Made by a program: the position numbers and the translations under genes. Source: Candidatus Acidiferrum typicum (GTDB lineage: Bacteria > Acidobacteriota > Terriglobia > Acidiferrales > UBA7541). Taken from it: a DNA stretch of 64,000 bases. How positions within the stretch are numbered: position 1 is the stretch's first letter; every line of letters begins with the position of its first letter. The DNA lies in assembly GCA_002478115.1 (NCBI GenBank), contig DLMH01000102.1, positions 36,734 to 100,733 of the forward strand, written 5' to 3'. Positions 23,618-33,433 of this stretch are shown one piece after another. A model generated the notes under the pieces. The model was given only the letters and a program-made list of their open reading frames with translations. It had not been told where the DNA came from and searched no databases.

Positions 23618-23650
23618 GCTCGCTAAGGCGTGAGGGAAAGAGGCCGCGAT

Positions 23651-24703
23651 ATGTGGTTACTCGGGGGCAAGAAAGCAAAGCAGCTCGTGGGACTGGATAT
23701 CGGCTCCAGTTCGATCAAGGCCGTGGAGTTGAAGACGACCAAGGCCGGGTACGAGCTCGTGAGTTTCGGGATGGAAGCGCTGGCGCAGGACACCGTGGTG
23801 GACGGCGCGATCATGGATGCGCCGCAGGTGGCCAACGCGATCACAAAAATTTTCGACACCGAACACATCAAGACCAAGAACGTGGCCACTTCGGTTTCCG
23901 GACATTCGGTGATCGTGAAGAGGGTTCCCCTGCCGCTGATGACCGAAGAAGAGTTGTATGACCGCATCCCTTCCGAAGCCAGCCAGCACATCCCCTTCGA
24001 CATCGCCGACGTGAATTTGAGCTATCAACTGCTGGAAGCCATGGACTCCCAGATGGACGTGCTGCTGGTGGCCGTAAAGAAGGACAAGATTCTGAACCAC
24101 ACCAACGTGCTGGCGCAGGCAGGCAAGACGCCGGTGGTTGTGGATATTGATGCGTTCGGCCTGCAGAACTGCTTCGAAGTAAACTACGAGCCCGATGCCG
24201 GGCAGACGGTGGCGCTGCTGAACATCGGCGCCAGCGTCATGAACATCAATATCGTTCGTGGCGGGGTGCCTTTGTTTACGCGCGACGTCAGCGTCGGCGG
24301 CAACCAGTACACCGACGCGCTGCAGAAGGAACTGGACCTGAGCTTCGACGACGCGGAACGCCTGAAGAAGGGCGACACGCTCCCCAGCGTGACCGACGAG
24401 CAGAAGAGCCAGATCTTGCGCAGCGTCTCTGACATTCTCACGCTGGAGATTCAGAAGACCTTTGACTTCTTCCGCGCCACCGCCAGCGGCGAGAATATTC
24501 AGCGCATAATGGTGGCGGGGGGAACGGCGCGTGTGCCGGGCCTGGTGGACCTGCTGAGAGAAGAATTTGCCATGCCCGTGGAGGAGTTGAATCCTTTCCG
24601 GAAAGTGCTGATCAATCCGGGGAAGCACAGTGAGGATCAGATCCGGGAGCTGGCGCCAAAGTTGGTTGTCGCGGTGGGACTGGCATTGAGGAGCTTCGAC
24701 TAG
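23651..24703 (+). CDS. pilM: Type IV pilus assembly ATPase-fold protein PilM
   Basis: PilM is an actin-like cytoplasmic protein that binds the N-terminal tail of PilN and joins the motor side to the alignment complex. The sequence opens with the family signature LVGLDIGSSSIKAVEL; further actin-fold phosphate loops are ALLNIGASVMNINIV and RIMVAGGTARVPGL. The length of about 350 aa is normal. ATG 23651 is chosen over the upstream in-frame start at 23630 because it places the signature at the usual distance. The next gene, pilN, starts two bases after the stop. Confidence 0.95.
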   Translation: MWLLGGKKAKQLVGLDIGSSSIKAVELKTTKAGYELVSFGMEALAQDTVVDGAIMDAPQVANAITKIFDTEHIKTKNVATSVSGHSVIVKRVPLPLMTEEELYDRIPSEASQHIPFDIADVNLSYQLLEAMDSQMDVLLVAVKKDKILNHTNVLAQAGKTPVVVDIDAFGLQNCFEVNYEPDAGQTVALLNIGASVMNINIVRGGVPLFTRDVSVGGNQYTDALQKELDLSFDDAERLKKGDTLPSVTDEQKSQILRSVSDILTLEIQKTFDFFRATASGENIQRIMVAGGTARVPGLVDLLREEFAMPVEELNPFRKVLINPGKHSEDQIRELAPKLVVAVGLALRSFD

Positions 24704-24705
24704 CC

Positions 24706-25359
24706 ATGATCCGCATAAACTTATTGGGACAAATGCGGCCGAAAGCCGCACGGCGGCCGGTAGACACCGGGGCGGCTCTGCCGCTGGTGTTCATCGGCGC
24801 GGGCGTGCTGCTCGGCGGCCTCTTCCTGTTTTACTTCTACCACTCCTGGCAGACGCAGCTGACTGATGAGAACAACCGCATCAAGCAGCTTCGCTCCCAG
24901 AAGACGGAGCTGGAACAGATCAAGCTGCAAGTGGATGCCTTCGAAAAGCAGAAGACGGTGCTGCAGCAGCGCGTCGCCACCATCGAGCAATTGCAGCGCG
25001 ACCGCACCGGCGGCCAGGAATTGCTGGACCAGGTGGCCAATACGGTTTCGCGTGCGGAGAACCTCTGGCTCGTGTCCATGACGAAGAAGGGCACTACGGT
25101 GAACCTGGAAGGGGCGGCGGCTTCGATCAATTCCGTGGCGAACTTTATCACCGCGCTGAAGCGTTCCGGCTACTTCCAGAAGGTGGAGATCAAGGAATCG
25201 AAGCAGGACGACAGGAACACCGCTATCCAGACCTTTACTTTCTCGATTAACGCAGAGATCGCGCCCAACGGGCCCGCGGGCACCGCGCCGCTGGCCAAGC
25301 CGGCGAGCGCGCCTGCGCAGAGTGCGCCAAATAGCGCCGCACCGGCGAAGAGAGGATAA
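24706..25359 (+). CDS. pilN: Type IV pilus inner-membrane protein PilN
   Basis: The N-terminus MIRINLLGQMRPKA is the conserved INLL motif that docks on PilM. One membrane helix follows (LVFIGAGVLLGGLFLFYFYH, residues 27-46). Next is a coiled coil (about 50-105) and a ferredoxin-like periplasmic domain (about 110-190). PilN pairs with PilO to link the cytoplasmic ring to the secretin. The C-terminus has an extra Ala/Pro-rich tail of about 30 residues. It is in the middle of the pilMNOPQ operon with very short gaps. Confidence 0.94.
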   Translation: MIRINLLGQMRPKAARRPVDTGAALPLVFIGAGVLLGGLFLFYFYHSWQTQLTDENNRIKQLRSQKTELEQIKLQVDAFEKQKTVLQQRVATIEQLQRDRTGGQELLDQVANTVSRAENLWLVSMTKKGTTVNLEGAAASINSVANFITALKRSGYFQKVEIKESKQDDRNTAIQTFTFSINAEIAPNGPAGTAPLAKPASAPAQSAPNSAAPAKRG

Positions 25360-25368
25360 GGGAAGACC

Positions 25369-26016
25369 ATGGCAAATCCTTTCCGAGACATGTCGGTGAT
25401 CATGCAGGGGCTGGTGGCCCTGGCCATCGCGGTGATTCTGGTTCTGGCGGGTTTGTATGTGCCGGGTTCCCCGGTGGCACAGGAGCGCGCCGATTACGAC
25501 ACTGCGGTTCAGGCCCGGCAAAAGCTGAACCAGGAAGTCACGCAACTGCAGGTTTACAAGCAGCGTTATGGCGAACTGAAGCAGCAGATGGACGCGCTGA
25601 ACAAGCAACTGGACACGCTGAAGACGATCGTGCCGGAAGAAAAAGAAGTGGACGAATTCATCCGCCTGCTGCAAGGTGCGGCAAGCGCATCAAACGTGCA
25701 ACTCCGGCGGCTGACGGCGCAACCAATTGTAGCCCGGGAAATCCACTACGAGATGCCGTTTGAGGTTCAAGCCGATGGGCCGTATTTTAATATTCTGGAT
25801 TTCTTCGGGCGGCTGAGCCGGTTGTCGCGCATCATCAATGTCGGGGACCTGCAATTCGATGATGCCGCGGGGTCGCATGGCGTGAAGTACCCCATACGCC
25901 CGGGCACAACGGTAACTGGAACTTTTATCGTAACAACGTATTTCACGAAGCCGGCTGATACGGCTCCGGGAGCGGGTGGAGCGAAGGGTTCAACTCCGCC
26001 TGTGAAAAAACCGTGA
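25369..26016 (+). CDS. pilO: Type IV pilus inner-membrane protein PilO
   Basis: It has the layout of PilO: a short cytoplasmic N-terminus, one membrane helix (VALAIAVILVLAGLYVP, about residues 16-32), a coiled coil (QLQVYKQRYGELKQQMDALN) and a ferredoxin-like domain (VDEFIRLLQGAASASNVQLR, then FFGRLSRLSRIINV). It dimerises with PilN and binds PilP. The length of 215 aa is usual. Its TGA overlaps a GTG of the next gene. Start ATG 25369 follows gggaag. Confidence 0.94.
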   Translation: MANPFRDMSVIMQGLVALAIAVILVLAGLYVPGSPVAQERADYDTAVQARQKLNQEVTQLQVYKQRYGELKQQMDALNKQLDTLKTIVPEEKEVDEFIRLLQGAASASNVQLRRLTAQPIVAREIHYEMPFEVQADGPYFNILDFFGRLSRLSRIINVGDLQFDDAAGSHGVKYPIRPGTTVTGTFIVTTYFTKPADTAPGAGGAKGSTPPVKKP

Positions 26017-26033
26017 GCAGGAATGAGCGAGCC

Positions 26034-26594
26034 ATGCGTCGAGCGATCATACTAGTTATCGGGATGCTGATGGCGGCGGCCGGAAACGGACTGTTCGCCC
26101 AGACCAAACCGGCGCCAGCCGCAAAAGCGGCGGCCAAACCGGCAACCAAGCCTGCGGCTGCCAAGCCTGCGGCGAAGTCTGCTCCTAAGGCCCAAAAGAC
26201 CAGCGTCAAGAAGGCGGCGGCAGCCCCTGCCGAGGGCGCGGCCCCGGCCGAAGAGAAAGTGGCGCGCCGCGATCCCTTCGAATCCCTCGTGGGCCGCGAT
26301 AAAGCGGCAGCCGACGCGGCCAAGAATCTGCCTCCGGGCAAAGCGGGATTGCAGGTTTCCTCGCTGCGCCTCGATGGAATTGTGCGTGCACCAAACGGGA
26401 TGATCGCAGTGGTCACCAATCCGCAAGCGCGGACGTACTTCTTGCGGGAGGGCGACCAGTTGTACGACGGACGAGTGGAAAAGATAGCCATGGATAGCGT
26501 GTCGTTCCACGAGATGGGCAAGGATGCATTTGGGAAGCCCGTGGAACGGCAAGTGAATAAGAGAATTTACTCCAGTGCAGGAGAACAGCAATGA
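26034..26594 (+). CDS. pilP: PilP-like pilus assembly protein
   Basis: A signal-like N-terminus (MRRAIILVIGMLMAAAG) is followed by an Ala/Lys/Pro-rich linker of about 60 residues. A small beta domain (LDGIVRAPNGMIAVVTNPQA, then YFLREGDQLYDGRVEKI) matches the PilP homology domain, which binds the secretin. No lipobox cysteine is present, unlike the lipoprotein PilP of proteobacteria; anchoring is probably by the N-terminal helix. ATG 26034 is preferred to GTG 26013, which overlaps the pilO stop. The gene overlaps pilQ by four bases (ATGA). Confidence 0.85.
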   Translation: MRRAIILVIGMLMAAAGNGLFAQTKPAPAAKAAAKPATKPAAAKPAAKSAPKAQKTSVKKAAAAPAEGAAPAEEKVARRDPFESLVGRDKAAADAAKNLPPGKAGLQVSSLRLDGIVRAPNGMIAVVTNPQARTYFLREGDQLYDGRVEKIAMDSVSFHEMGKDAFGKPVERQVNKRIYSSAGEQQ

Positions 26595-28624
26595 AGACGA
26601 ACTGGCCGGCCTTTCGGTGTGGCTGCCTGATACTGGCGACAGTGGTGTTGGGCGCAAGCTCGGCTACCCTTCGCGGACAGGATGCCACTGCTGCGCCTTC
26701 AAGCGCCGCAGTGATTTCAAGCGTGGCCATTACGCAGGACACGCAGCGCGCGGCCGTTCGCGTCGAAGGAGCGGGACGCCTCGATGTCCATGCGGCGCGG
26801 ATGCAGAACCCGGAGCGATTGGTGTTGGACTTCGCCGGGGCGCGCATGGGCGTGCAGAAGAGTTCCATACCCGGGGTGGCGGCGCCGGTACGTGACGTGC
26901 GGATGGGGCAATTCCGTCCGGACGTGGCGCGCATCGTGATTGACCTGACGGCCTCCGCGCCCTACCAGATCGCGCATGAAGGCGCGGCGATCGTGGTTTA
27001 CTTCCAGGCGCAGAATGCGCCCGCGGAAGGGAAGCTGGTTGCGCCGGTGATGTCCACGTCGGTGGAGAAGGCGCCGGAGAAGATTTCGTATGTGCCGAGC
27101 GCGCCGCGTGCCAACGCGCGTTACGGTAAGACCTTGAATGCACCGGCTCCTCGCTTTGGCTTGCCAAACGAACTGACCCAGCCCTCTATCGTTCTGGCTT
27201 CGCTGAAGGAGAAGTCCGAACCGGCGCGCCCGGCAGGAAACACACAACAGGCGGCCCAGCAGGCGGTGCAGCAGGCGAGCAGCGCAGCCACCACAGTGGC
27301 GTCTTCGCAGACGACGGCGTCGCCCAGCGCGGCACCGGCGGCACGTTACACGGGTGAACCGATTTCGGTGAACCTGAAGGACGTGGACCTGAAGGACTTC
27401 TTCCGGTTGATCCACGAAATCAGCGGCTTGAACGTGGTGCTGGATCCCAACGTGAAGGGCACGCTGACGATCGTGTTGGACGAGGTACCGTGGGATCAGG
27501 CGCTGGACCTGGTGTTGCAGAACAACGGTCTGGACAAGCAACTCAGCGGAAACGTTTTGCGCGTGGCTACCCGCGCAACCCTGAAGAACGAAGCCGAGAC
27601 GCAGCGCGACCTCGAAAAAGCGCAGGCGGAAGCCGTTGCGCCGGTGACCGTCACGCGCGTGCTCAGCTATGCCAAGGCGACCACGATGACGACGACGCTC
27701 AAGAAATTCCTCTCGACCCGCGGCGACATTTTTGCCGATGACCGCTCCAACCAGCTGATCATCCGCGACATTCCGTCCGTTATCCCGACCATCGACAACC
27801 TGATTCGCCAGTTGGATCGCAAGTCCCAACAGGTCGAAATCGAAGCGCGCGTGGTGGAGGCTTCCCGCTCCTTTTCCCAGGATATCGGCGTGCAGTGGGG
27901 CATGGCCGGAACCACCACCAGCGGCCGCACCATCATCGGCGGGCCGGCTAGCGTGGGTGTCAGCCCGGTTACAACAGGTACGGGCATACCGCAGCCGCCG
28001 CTAATCGGCACACCGGTCAGCGGCACCGGCGGCAGCTCTACCCCCGGTCTTCCTTTCAACGTAAACCTCCCCGCGGGCGTTCCGAGCAGCGGCTTCTACA
28101 TTGGCCACCGGTCCCCGAATTTCGCCGTGGACTTGTTCATCACGGCCGCGGAAGCCAAGGGCGTGGGCAAATTGCTCTCCAAGCCGAAAGTAATCACGCA
28201 GAACAATGAAAAGGCGACGGTGAAGCAAGGCACCAAGATTCCAATTCAAACGACCATCAACAACACCATTTCGGTGCAGTACATCGACGCGGTGCTGAAG
28301 CTCGAAGTCACTCCGCAGATTACCGCCGAAGGCACGGTGTTCATGGACGTGCTGGTGGAAAACACGCAGGTCGACAACGGTATCCCACGCATTCAGGGAA
28401 TCCCGGCTCTCGATACGCAGTCCGCGGAGACCAAGGTGCTTGTGGCAGACGGCGGCACGGTGGTCATAGGCGGCATCATCCTCACACAGCAGCAGACGAA
28501 CATCAATCAGGTGCCGGTCCTGGGCAGCTTGCCCTTGATCGGGCGCCTTTTCAGGGAAACCAGCGTCAGCATTCAGTCGCAGGAACTCCTGTTCTTCCTG
28601 ACGCCGCGAATCATCCCTGGGTAA
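26591..28624 (+). CDS. pilQ: Type IV pilus secretin PilQ
   Basis: PilQ forms the outer-membrane ring through which the pilus passes. After a signal peptide (to about residue 30) comes an AMIN domain (about 40-135, RLVLDFAGARMGV and FRPDVARIVIDL), which can bind peptidoglycan. A Thr/Ala/Gln-rich linker, an STN domain (about 255-325, VDLKDFFRLIHEISGLNVVL), an N1-type domain (RGDIFADDRSNQLIIRDI) and the C-terminal secretin domain follow, with the signature VPVLGSLPLIGRLF. The 677-aa length is typical. It is the last gene of pilMNOPQ; a strong terminator follows. Confidence 0.96.
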   Translation: MKTNWPAFRCGCLILATVVLGASSATLRGQDATAAPSSAAVISSVAITQDTQRAAVRVEGAGRLDVHAARMQNPERLVLDFAGARMGVQKSSIPGVAAPVRDVRMGQFRPDVARIVIDLTASAPYQIAHEGAAIVVYFQAQNAPAEGKLVAPVMSTSVEKAPEKISYVPSAPRANARYGKTLNAPAPRFGLPNELTQPSIVLASLKEKSEPARPAGNTQQAAQQAVQQASSAATTVASSQTTASPSAAPAARYTGEPISVNLKDVDLKDFFRLIHEISGLNVVLDPNVKGTLTIVLDEVPWDQALDLVLQNNGLDKQLSGNVLRVATRATLKNEAETQRDLEKAQAEAVAPVTVTRVLSYAKATTMTTTLKKFLSTRGDIFADDRSNQLIIRDIPSVIPTIDNLIRQLDRKSQQVEIEARVVEASRSFSQDIGVQWGMAGTTTSGRTIIGGPASVGVSPVTTGTGIPQPPLIGTPVSGTGGSSTPGLPFNVNLPAGVPSSGFYIGHRSPNFAVDLFITAAEAKGVGKLLSKPKVITQNNEKATVKQGTKIPIQTTINNTISVQYIDAVLKLEVTPQITAEGTVFMDVLVENTQVDNGIPRIQGIPALDTQSAETKVLVADGGTVVIGGIILTQQQTNINQVPVLGSLPLIGRLFRETSVSIQSQELLFFLTPRIIPG

Positions 28625-28682
28625 TTTGCGGGAAGAGCCGCAGCCGGAATCGGGTCGGCAGGCAAAATTCGGATACCCTGGG

Positions 28683-28716
28683 ATCGAGGAGGCACGAGTC
28701 TCCTCGATTCTTTTTT
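28683..28716 (+). terminator. Intrinsic terminator of the pilMNOPQ operon
   Basis: Perfect 9-base arms, atcgaggag (28683-28691) and ctcctcgat (28700-28708), enclose an 8-base loop and are followed by tctttttt. It lies 58 bases after the pilQ stop. The T tract ends exactly at the ATG of the next gene. Confidence 0.9.
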
Positions 28717-29799
28717 ATGAGCGCAAATCATTCCCAAAGATGCCGTCAGGTGGCCAGCGCGCTGCGCCAGCGCGGTTTGGATTGCCTGATCGTGACGCAC
28801 CCTGCCAACTGGTTTTACCTGACGGGATTTACGGGTGAATCCGGCGCCCTGGTCGTTGAACGAGGCGCGGCCACGCTCGTTACCGACGGGCGCTTCACGG
28901 TGCAGGCCAGGGAAGAAGCACGGGGAATCCGGGTCGTGTTACAGAAGGGCGGGTTGTTCGCGGCGCTGGGGGAGTGGCTGCGGCAGCGCGGGCTGCGGCG
29001 CATCGGCTTTGACCCTTTCCAGTTGTCGCTGGGGCAATGGAATGCGGTGCGGAAGGCTGCGGGAGCGAAATGCCGCACAATTGAGGTTGAAGGCATCCCG
29101 GAAGGCCTGCGCACACGCAAAGACGCGCAGGAACTGGCGCAAATGCGAAAGGCGGCCGTTGTGGTGGGCGAAGTCTTCGAGAGCGTACTCCCACTAGTGC
29201 GCCCCGGCGTACGCGAGAGCGAACTCGCGGCGGAATTGGAATACCAGATGCGCAGGCGCGGGGCGAGCGGACCGTCGTTCGAGACGATTGTGGCCTCCGG
29301 GAAGCGCTCCGCACTCCCCCACGCGCGGCCAACCGCCAGGCAACTGAGGAAAAATGAGTTGGTCGTGCTCGACCTGGGTGTTATACTCGGCCACTATTGC
29401 AGCGATATGACGCGTACGGTGTATCTTGGCCGGGCGCCCAGACGCATCCGCGGGTGGTACGAGGCGGTGCGCGAAGCGCAAGCGGCCGGCGTGGCTGCAG
29501 TGGAAGCAGGAATTACCTGCGGTGAAGTGGATTCCACCGTGCGGGAAGTCCTGAAAACGGCCGGGCTGGAAGAGCATTTTGTGCACAGCACGGGCCACGG
29601 GCTGGGCTTGGAAGTGCACGAAGAGCCGCGCGTCGCCAGGGGCCAGCAGGTTCGACTCCAAGCCGGAAATGTGATTACCATAGAGCCGGGCGTGTATGTC
29701 GAAGGAGTCGGGGGCATACGCATCGAAGATGACGTTGTGGTACGCGCGACAGGGAATGAAGTACTAACCCGCGTAAAGCGGGATCTCATCGAAATCTGA
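28717..29799 (+). CDS. Xaa-Pro peptidase, M24B family
   Basis: The protein has a creatinase-like N-terminal domain ([18 protein letters not shown]) and the pita-bread metallopeptidase domain with the five dinuclear-metal ligands in [44 protein letters not shown] and IRIEDDVVV. It removes N-terminal residues before proline or splits Xaa-Pro dipeptides. The length of 360 aa is near PepQ and short aminopeptidase P forms. ATG 28717 directly abuts the terminator T tract and has no ribosome-binding site; GTG 28750 is a possible alternative. accB and accC follow closely, an arrangement common in many bacteria (often with efp, absent here). Confidence 0.92.
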   Translation: MSANHSQRCRQVASALRQRGLDCLIVTHPANWFYLTGFTGESGALVVERGAATLVTDGRFTVQAREEARGIRVVLQKGGLFAALGEWLRQRGLRRIGFDPFQLSLGQWNAVRKAAGAKCRTIEVEGIPEGLRTRKDAQELAQMRKAAVVVGEVFESVLPLVRPGVRESELAAELEYQMRRRGASGPSFETIVASGKRSALPHARPTARQLRKNELVVLDLGVILGHYCSDMTRTVYLGRAPRRIRGWYEAVREAQAAGVAAVEAGITCGEVDSTVREVLKTAGLEEHFVHSTGHGLGLEVHEEPRVARGQQVRLQAGNVITIEPGVYVEGVGGIRIEDDVVVRATGNEVLTRVKRDLIEI

Positions 29800-29806
29800 A
29801 AAAGGC

Positions 29807-30337
29807 ATGAAACGGAAAAAGCCGTCGAAAGCCAGTGGTAGTCCGTCGTTTGCAAATCCTGAAATCGGGCAAATTGAACAATTGCTCCGGTTCATGAGCG
29901 AGCACAACCTCGAGGAATTCGAGTACTCCCGGGGCGACCTGAAGATCCGGCTGAGAAAGCCCAGCCCGAGCATGGTGCCTGCTCCGCCAAGGCCCGCCGC
30001 GGAGATCATTGTGCCCTCCGCTTTGGCCCCGGCCGAAGAAGCCGGACCGGCCGGCGGAAGCGATGCGGAAGTACAAGGTGGCGAGGAATTGTACCTGGTG
30101 AAGTCGCCGATCGTGGGCACCTTTTATGGATCGCCCAGCCCAGGTTCGGAGCCCTTTGTGAAGATCGGCAACCATGTGGATTCCGGGCAGACTTTGTGCA
30201 TCGTCGAAGCCATGAAGCTCATGAACGAAATTGAGTCCGAAGTGAGCGGGGAAGTGCTGCGGATCTTTGCGGAAAACGGGCAGCCCGTGGAATACGGGCA
30301 GCCGCTGTTTGGGATTCGACCCAGCCGGAAACGGTAG
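29807..30337 (+). CDS. accB: Biotin carboxyl carrier protein of acetyl-CoA carboxylase
   Basis: AccB carries the biotin that AccC carboxylates and the carboxyltransferase empties to form malonyl-CoA for fatty-acid synthesis. The N-terminal helical part ([20 protein letters not shown]) is typical, then a Pro/Ala linker, then the biotinyl domain with the acceptor lysine in [10 protein letters not shown] (K about residue 135) and the AccB thumb region [14 protein letters not shown]. The length is 176 aa. It starts 7 bases after the peptidase gene and is 15 bases before accC. Confidence 0.97.
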   Translation: MKRKKPSKASGSPSFANPEIGQIEQLLRFMSEHNLEEFEYSRGDLKIRLRKPSPSMVPAPPRPAAEIIVPSALAPAEEAGPAGGSDAEVQGGEELYLVKSPIVGTFYGSPSPGSEPFVKIGNHVDSGQTLCIVEAMKLMNEIESEVSGEVLRIFAENGQPVEYGQPLFGIRPSRKR

Positions 30338-30352
30338 CCGGCCCACGCGCCT

Positions 30353-31702
30353 ATGTTCCAGAAAATTCTTGTCGCCAACCGCGGGGAAATCGCCCTGCGG
30401 GTCATCTGCGCCTGCAAGGAACTGGGGATTGCGACCGTGGCCGTATATTCGGAGGCCGACCGCAATGCGCTGCACGTGCGATTCGCGGACGAAGCCGTGT
30501 GCATCGGCCCGGCGCGCAGCAGCGAAAGCTACCTCAACATCCCCCAGGTCATCAGCGCCGCCGAAATCACCAACGTAGACGCCATTCATCCGGGCTACGG
30601 CTTTCTCTCCGAAAACGCCAATTTTGCCAAGGTGTGCGAGGCTTCGGAAATTACCTTTATCGGCCCGAAACCCGAAGTCATCGAGATGATGGGAGAGAAG
30701 GACCGCGCGCGCCGCGAAATGAAGGCCGCGGGGCTGGCGACCATTCCCGGCAGCGACGGCGTCGTCGAAGGCGAGGAGCAACTTGCCAAGGAAGCGCAGC
30801 GTATCGGCTTCCCGTTGATCCTGAAAGCGGCGGCGGGCGGTGGCGGGCGCGGCATGCGCATGGTCCGCACCAAGGAGGAGTTGCTTGCGGCTTACCAGAC
30901 CGCCCGGAGCGAAGCGCAGCAAGCGTTTGGCACTCCCGACGTGTACATGGAAAAGTATCTGCGGCACCCGCGCCATATCGAATTCCAGGTGCTCGGGGAC
31001 CAGCATGGCAAGGTGATTCATCTGGGCGAGCGGGAATGCACCATCCAGCGGCGTCACCAGAAGCTGATCGAAGAAACGCCTTCGCCGGCGATGGACGCGA
31101 AACGCAGGAAAGAAATCGGCGCCAAAGTGGTGAAGGCGCTCGAGTTCATCGGCTACACCAATGCCGGCACGATCGAGTTTTTGATGGACGATGACGGCGC
31201 CATGTACTTCATCGAAATGAACACGCGCATCCAGGTGGAACATCCGGTCACGGAAATTGTCAGCGGGGTGGACCTGGTGAAAGCGCAGATTCGCCTGGCG
31301 GCGGGTGAGAAAATCGCGGAAGCCGCCGGTGAAATGCAGTTTACCGGACATGCCATCGAGTGCCGCATCAATGCGGAAGACCCCGATACGTTTGTGCCGT
31401 CCGCCGGGCGCATCACGACCTTTCAGGCGCCCGGAGGAACCGGCGTGCGCGTGGATTCCGCGGCGTACTCGGACGCGGTGATTCCGCCTTATTACGATTC
31501 GCTGGTGGCCAAGCTCATCGTCAAGGGCCGCGACCGCGGCGAAGCCCTCGCGCGCATGAGGCGCGCCCTGGAGATGTTCGTCATCGAGGGGATCAAGACC
31601 TCCATTCCGATGCACCTGCGCATCCTTAGCGATCCGGACTTTGCCGCGGGCAAGTTCGACACCCATTTCATCGAGAGATATCTGAACTCCAACGGTAAAT
31701 AG
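30353..31702 (+). CDS. accC: Biotin carboxylase subunit of acetyl-CoA carboxylase
   Basis: AccC uses ATP and bicarbonate to carboxylate biotin on AccB. The 449-residue protein is full length and has [17 protein letters not shown] at the N-terminus, the ATP-grasp glycine loop [29 protein letters not shown] and [14 protein letters not shown] with metal and bicarbonate ligands. It is immediately downstream of accB. The carboxyltransferase genes accA and accD are not in this window, as is usual. Confidence 0.98.
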   Translation: MFQKILVANRGEIALRVICACKELGIATVAVYSEADRNALHVRFADEAVCIGPARSSESYLNIPQVISAAEITNVDAIHPGYGFLSENANFAKVCEASEITFIGPKPEVIEMMGEKDRARREMKAAGLATIPGSDGVVEGEEQLAKEAQRIGFPLILKAAAGGGGRGMRMVRTKEELLAAYQTARSEAQQAFGTPDVYMEKYLRHPRHIEFQVLGDQHGKVIHLGERECTIQRRHQKLIEETPSPAMDAKRRKEIGAKVVKALEFIGYTNAGTIEFLMDDDGAMYFIEMNTRIQVEHPVTEIVSGVDLVKAQIRLAAGEKIAEAAGEMQFTGHAIECRINAEDPDTFVPSAGRITTFQAPGGTGVRVDSAAYSDAVIPPYYDSLVAKLIVKGRDRGEALARMRRALEMFVIEGIKTSIPMHLRILSDPDFAAGKFDTHFIERYLNSNGK

Positions 31703-31867
31703 AACGCCATGCGCCTTGTGATGCCCCGGCTGGATGTGATATTAGACGCTGCAATCATGACGGAATCCGCGGGGAACAAGGCACAAAGACTGAGCGATTC
31801 AGGTGTGCGCCCGCTGCCATGCGGCAAGAGGAAGACGGCGGCGGCGTGCCACTGAGGAATGCAAGGC

Positions 31868-33391
31868 ATGGCTGATTCCACCAGCGCTTCTCCCCGGCAA
31901 ACCGCCAAAGCCGAGCACGGATTCGTGCGCGCCATCGGCCTGTTCGACGGCACGATGATCGTGGTCGGTTCCATGATCGGTTCCGGCATCTTTATCGTTG
32001 CCGCGGAAATCTCCCGCGTGACCGGTTCTGCCGGCGGATTGCTGCTCACCTGGATCCTCACGGGGCTGCTGACGATTGCCGCCGCGCTTTCCTATGGCGA
32101 ATTGGCCGCGCTGTTCCCGCACGCGGGCGGGCAATACATTTATTTGCGTGAGGCCTACTCGCCCCTGTGGGGCTTCCTCTACGGCTGGACGCTTTTTCTG
32201 GTGATTCAGACGGGCACGATCGCCGCTGTGGCCATCGGCTTTGCGCGCTATCTCGGCGTTCTCTTTCCTGCCATCTCCCCGCAGACGTGGGTGATTCGGC
32301 CGATTAATCTGGGCTCTTCGTTCGCCGTCAGCCTGTCTGTGCAGCAGTTGGTGGCCGCGCTGATGATTCTCTTCCTGACGTTTCTGAATACGCGTGGCGT
32401 GAAGCTGGGCAAGTGGATTCAGAATGTGTTCACTTCGGCGAAGATGCTGTCGCTGCTGGGCCTGATTGTCTTGTGCGTATTTGTTGCGCGGAACGCTGGG
32501 GCCATCGCCGACAATTTTTCGCATCTGTGGGCGATTCGCGGCGCGCAACCCATCGAGCCGGGCGCCAACTTCCTGCGCTCTCTGGTGCCGACAGTTACTG
32601 CTGCCGGCGGCTGGTACGGACTGCTTCTTGCTCTGGCCGTCGCCCAGGTGGGCTCGCTCTTCTCCGCGGATGCCTGGAACAACATCGGGTTTACCGCCGC
32701 CGAGGTGAAAAATCCCAAGCGCGACGTGGCCCTCTCCATGGCCATCGGCACGGTCATCGTGATGACGCTGTATCTCCTCGCCAATGTTGCGTATCTCTGC
32801 GCACTGCCGTTGCAGCAGATTCAGTCGGCGCGCGATGATCGCGTGGCCACCGCCGCGCTCTCCGCCATTTTCGGCGCGAAAGGCGCCTGGATGATGGCCG
32901 TAGCGATTATTGTTTCCACCTTTGGCTGCAACAACGGGCTGATCCTGGCGGGCTCGCGCGTGGCCTACGCCATGGCCAAGGATGGCCTCTTTTTCCGCGC
33001 CACTGGAAAGCTCAACGATAAGGGCGTTCCGGGAACGGCGTTGGTCTTTCAGGGAATCTGGATCGTGATCCTGATTCTGCTGCGCACGCGCAAACCCGAC
33101 GGCAGCTACGGCAATCTTTACAGCAATCTCCTCGATTACGTTGTCTTCGCGGCGTTGCTCTTCTACGTTCTCACCATTGCCGGGATTTTCCTGCTGCGCT
33201 GGAAGCGCCCGGACGCGGAACGTCCTTACAAAGCATTTGGGTATCCCGTGCTGCCGCTGTTGTATATTGTGGCGGCCACGGGGATCATGGTGGTTCTCCT
33301 GCTGTATCAGACACAAACCGCGGGGCTGGGCATGGCGATTGTACTGCTGGGCGTGCCGGTCTATTTGCTGTGGTCGCGGCGGCAAGCGTAG
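31868..33391 (+). CDS. APC-superfamily amino-acid permease
   Basis: Twelve or so membrane helices and the TM1 motif MIVVGSMIGSGIFIVAAEIS identify an APC-superfamily amino-acid transporter, closest in feel to the LAT-type branch. TM6 has the usual unwound region near WNNIGFTAAEVKNPKR. Substrate cannot be read from the sequence. ATG 31868 is chosen because gagg (31853-31856) is well spaced from it, whereas ATG 31859 is too close. Another APC permease gene of a different branch follows 42 bases later, so the pair may be cotranscribed. Confidence 0.9.
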   Translation: MADSTSASPRQTAKAEHGFVRAIGLFDGTMIVVGSMIGSGIFIVAAEISRVTGSAGGLLLTWILTGLLTIAAALSYGELAALFPHAGGQYIYLREAYSPLWGFLYGWTLFLVIQTGTIAAVAIGFARYLGVLFPAISPQTWVIRPINLGSSFAVSLSVQQLVAALMILFLTFLNTRGVKLGKWIQNVFTSAKMLSLLGLIVLCVFVARNAGAIADNFSHLWAIRGAQPIEPGANFLRSLVPTVTAAGGWYGLLLALAVAQVGSLFSADAWNNIGFTAAEVKNPKRDVALSMAIGTVIVMTLYLLANVAYLCALPLQQIQSARDDRVATAALSAIFGAKGAWMMAVAIIVSTFGCNNGLILAGSRVAYAMAKDGLFFRATGKLNDKGVPGTALVFQGIWIVILILLRTRKPDGSYGNLYSNLLDYVVFAALLFYVLTIAGIFLLRWKRPDAERPYKAFGYPVLPLLYIVAATGIMVVLLLYQTQTAGLGMAIVLLGVPVYLLWSRRQA

Positions 33392-33433
33392 TCAGGCGGA
33401 AGATTCTTAAGCACAAAAAGAAGGAGGAGTTGC

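Noticed and set aside
29786..31666. 626-codon open frame antisense to accB and accC
   Set aside because: The sense frames are unambiguous and the antisense composition is biased; it is a shadow.
31799..33385. 528-codon frame antisense to the first permease
   Set aside because: It is a highly polar, His- and Gln-rich product complementary to membrane-helix codons.
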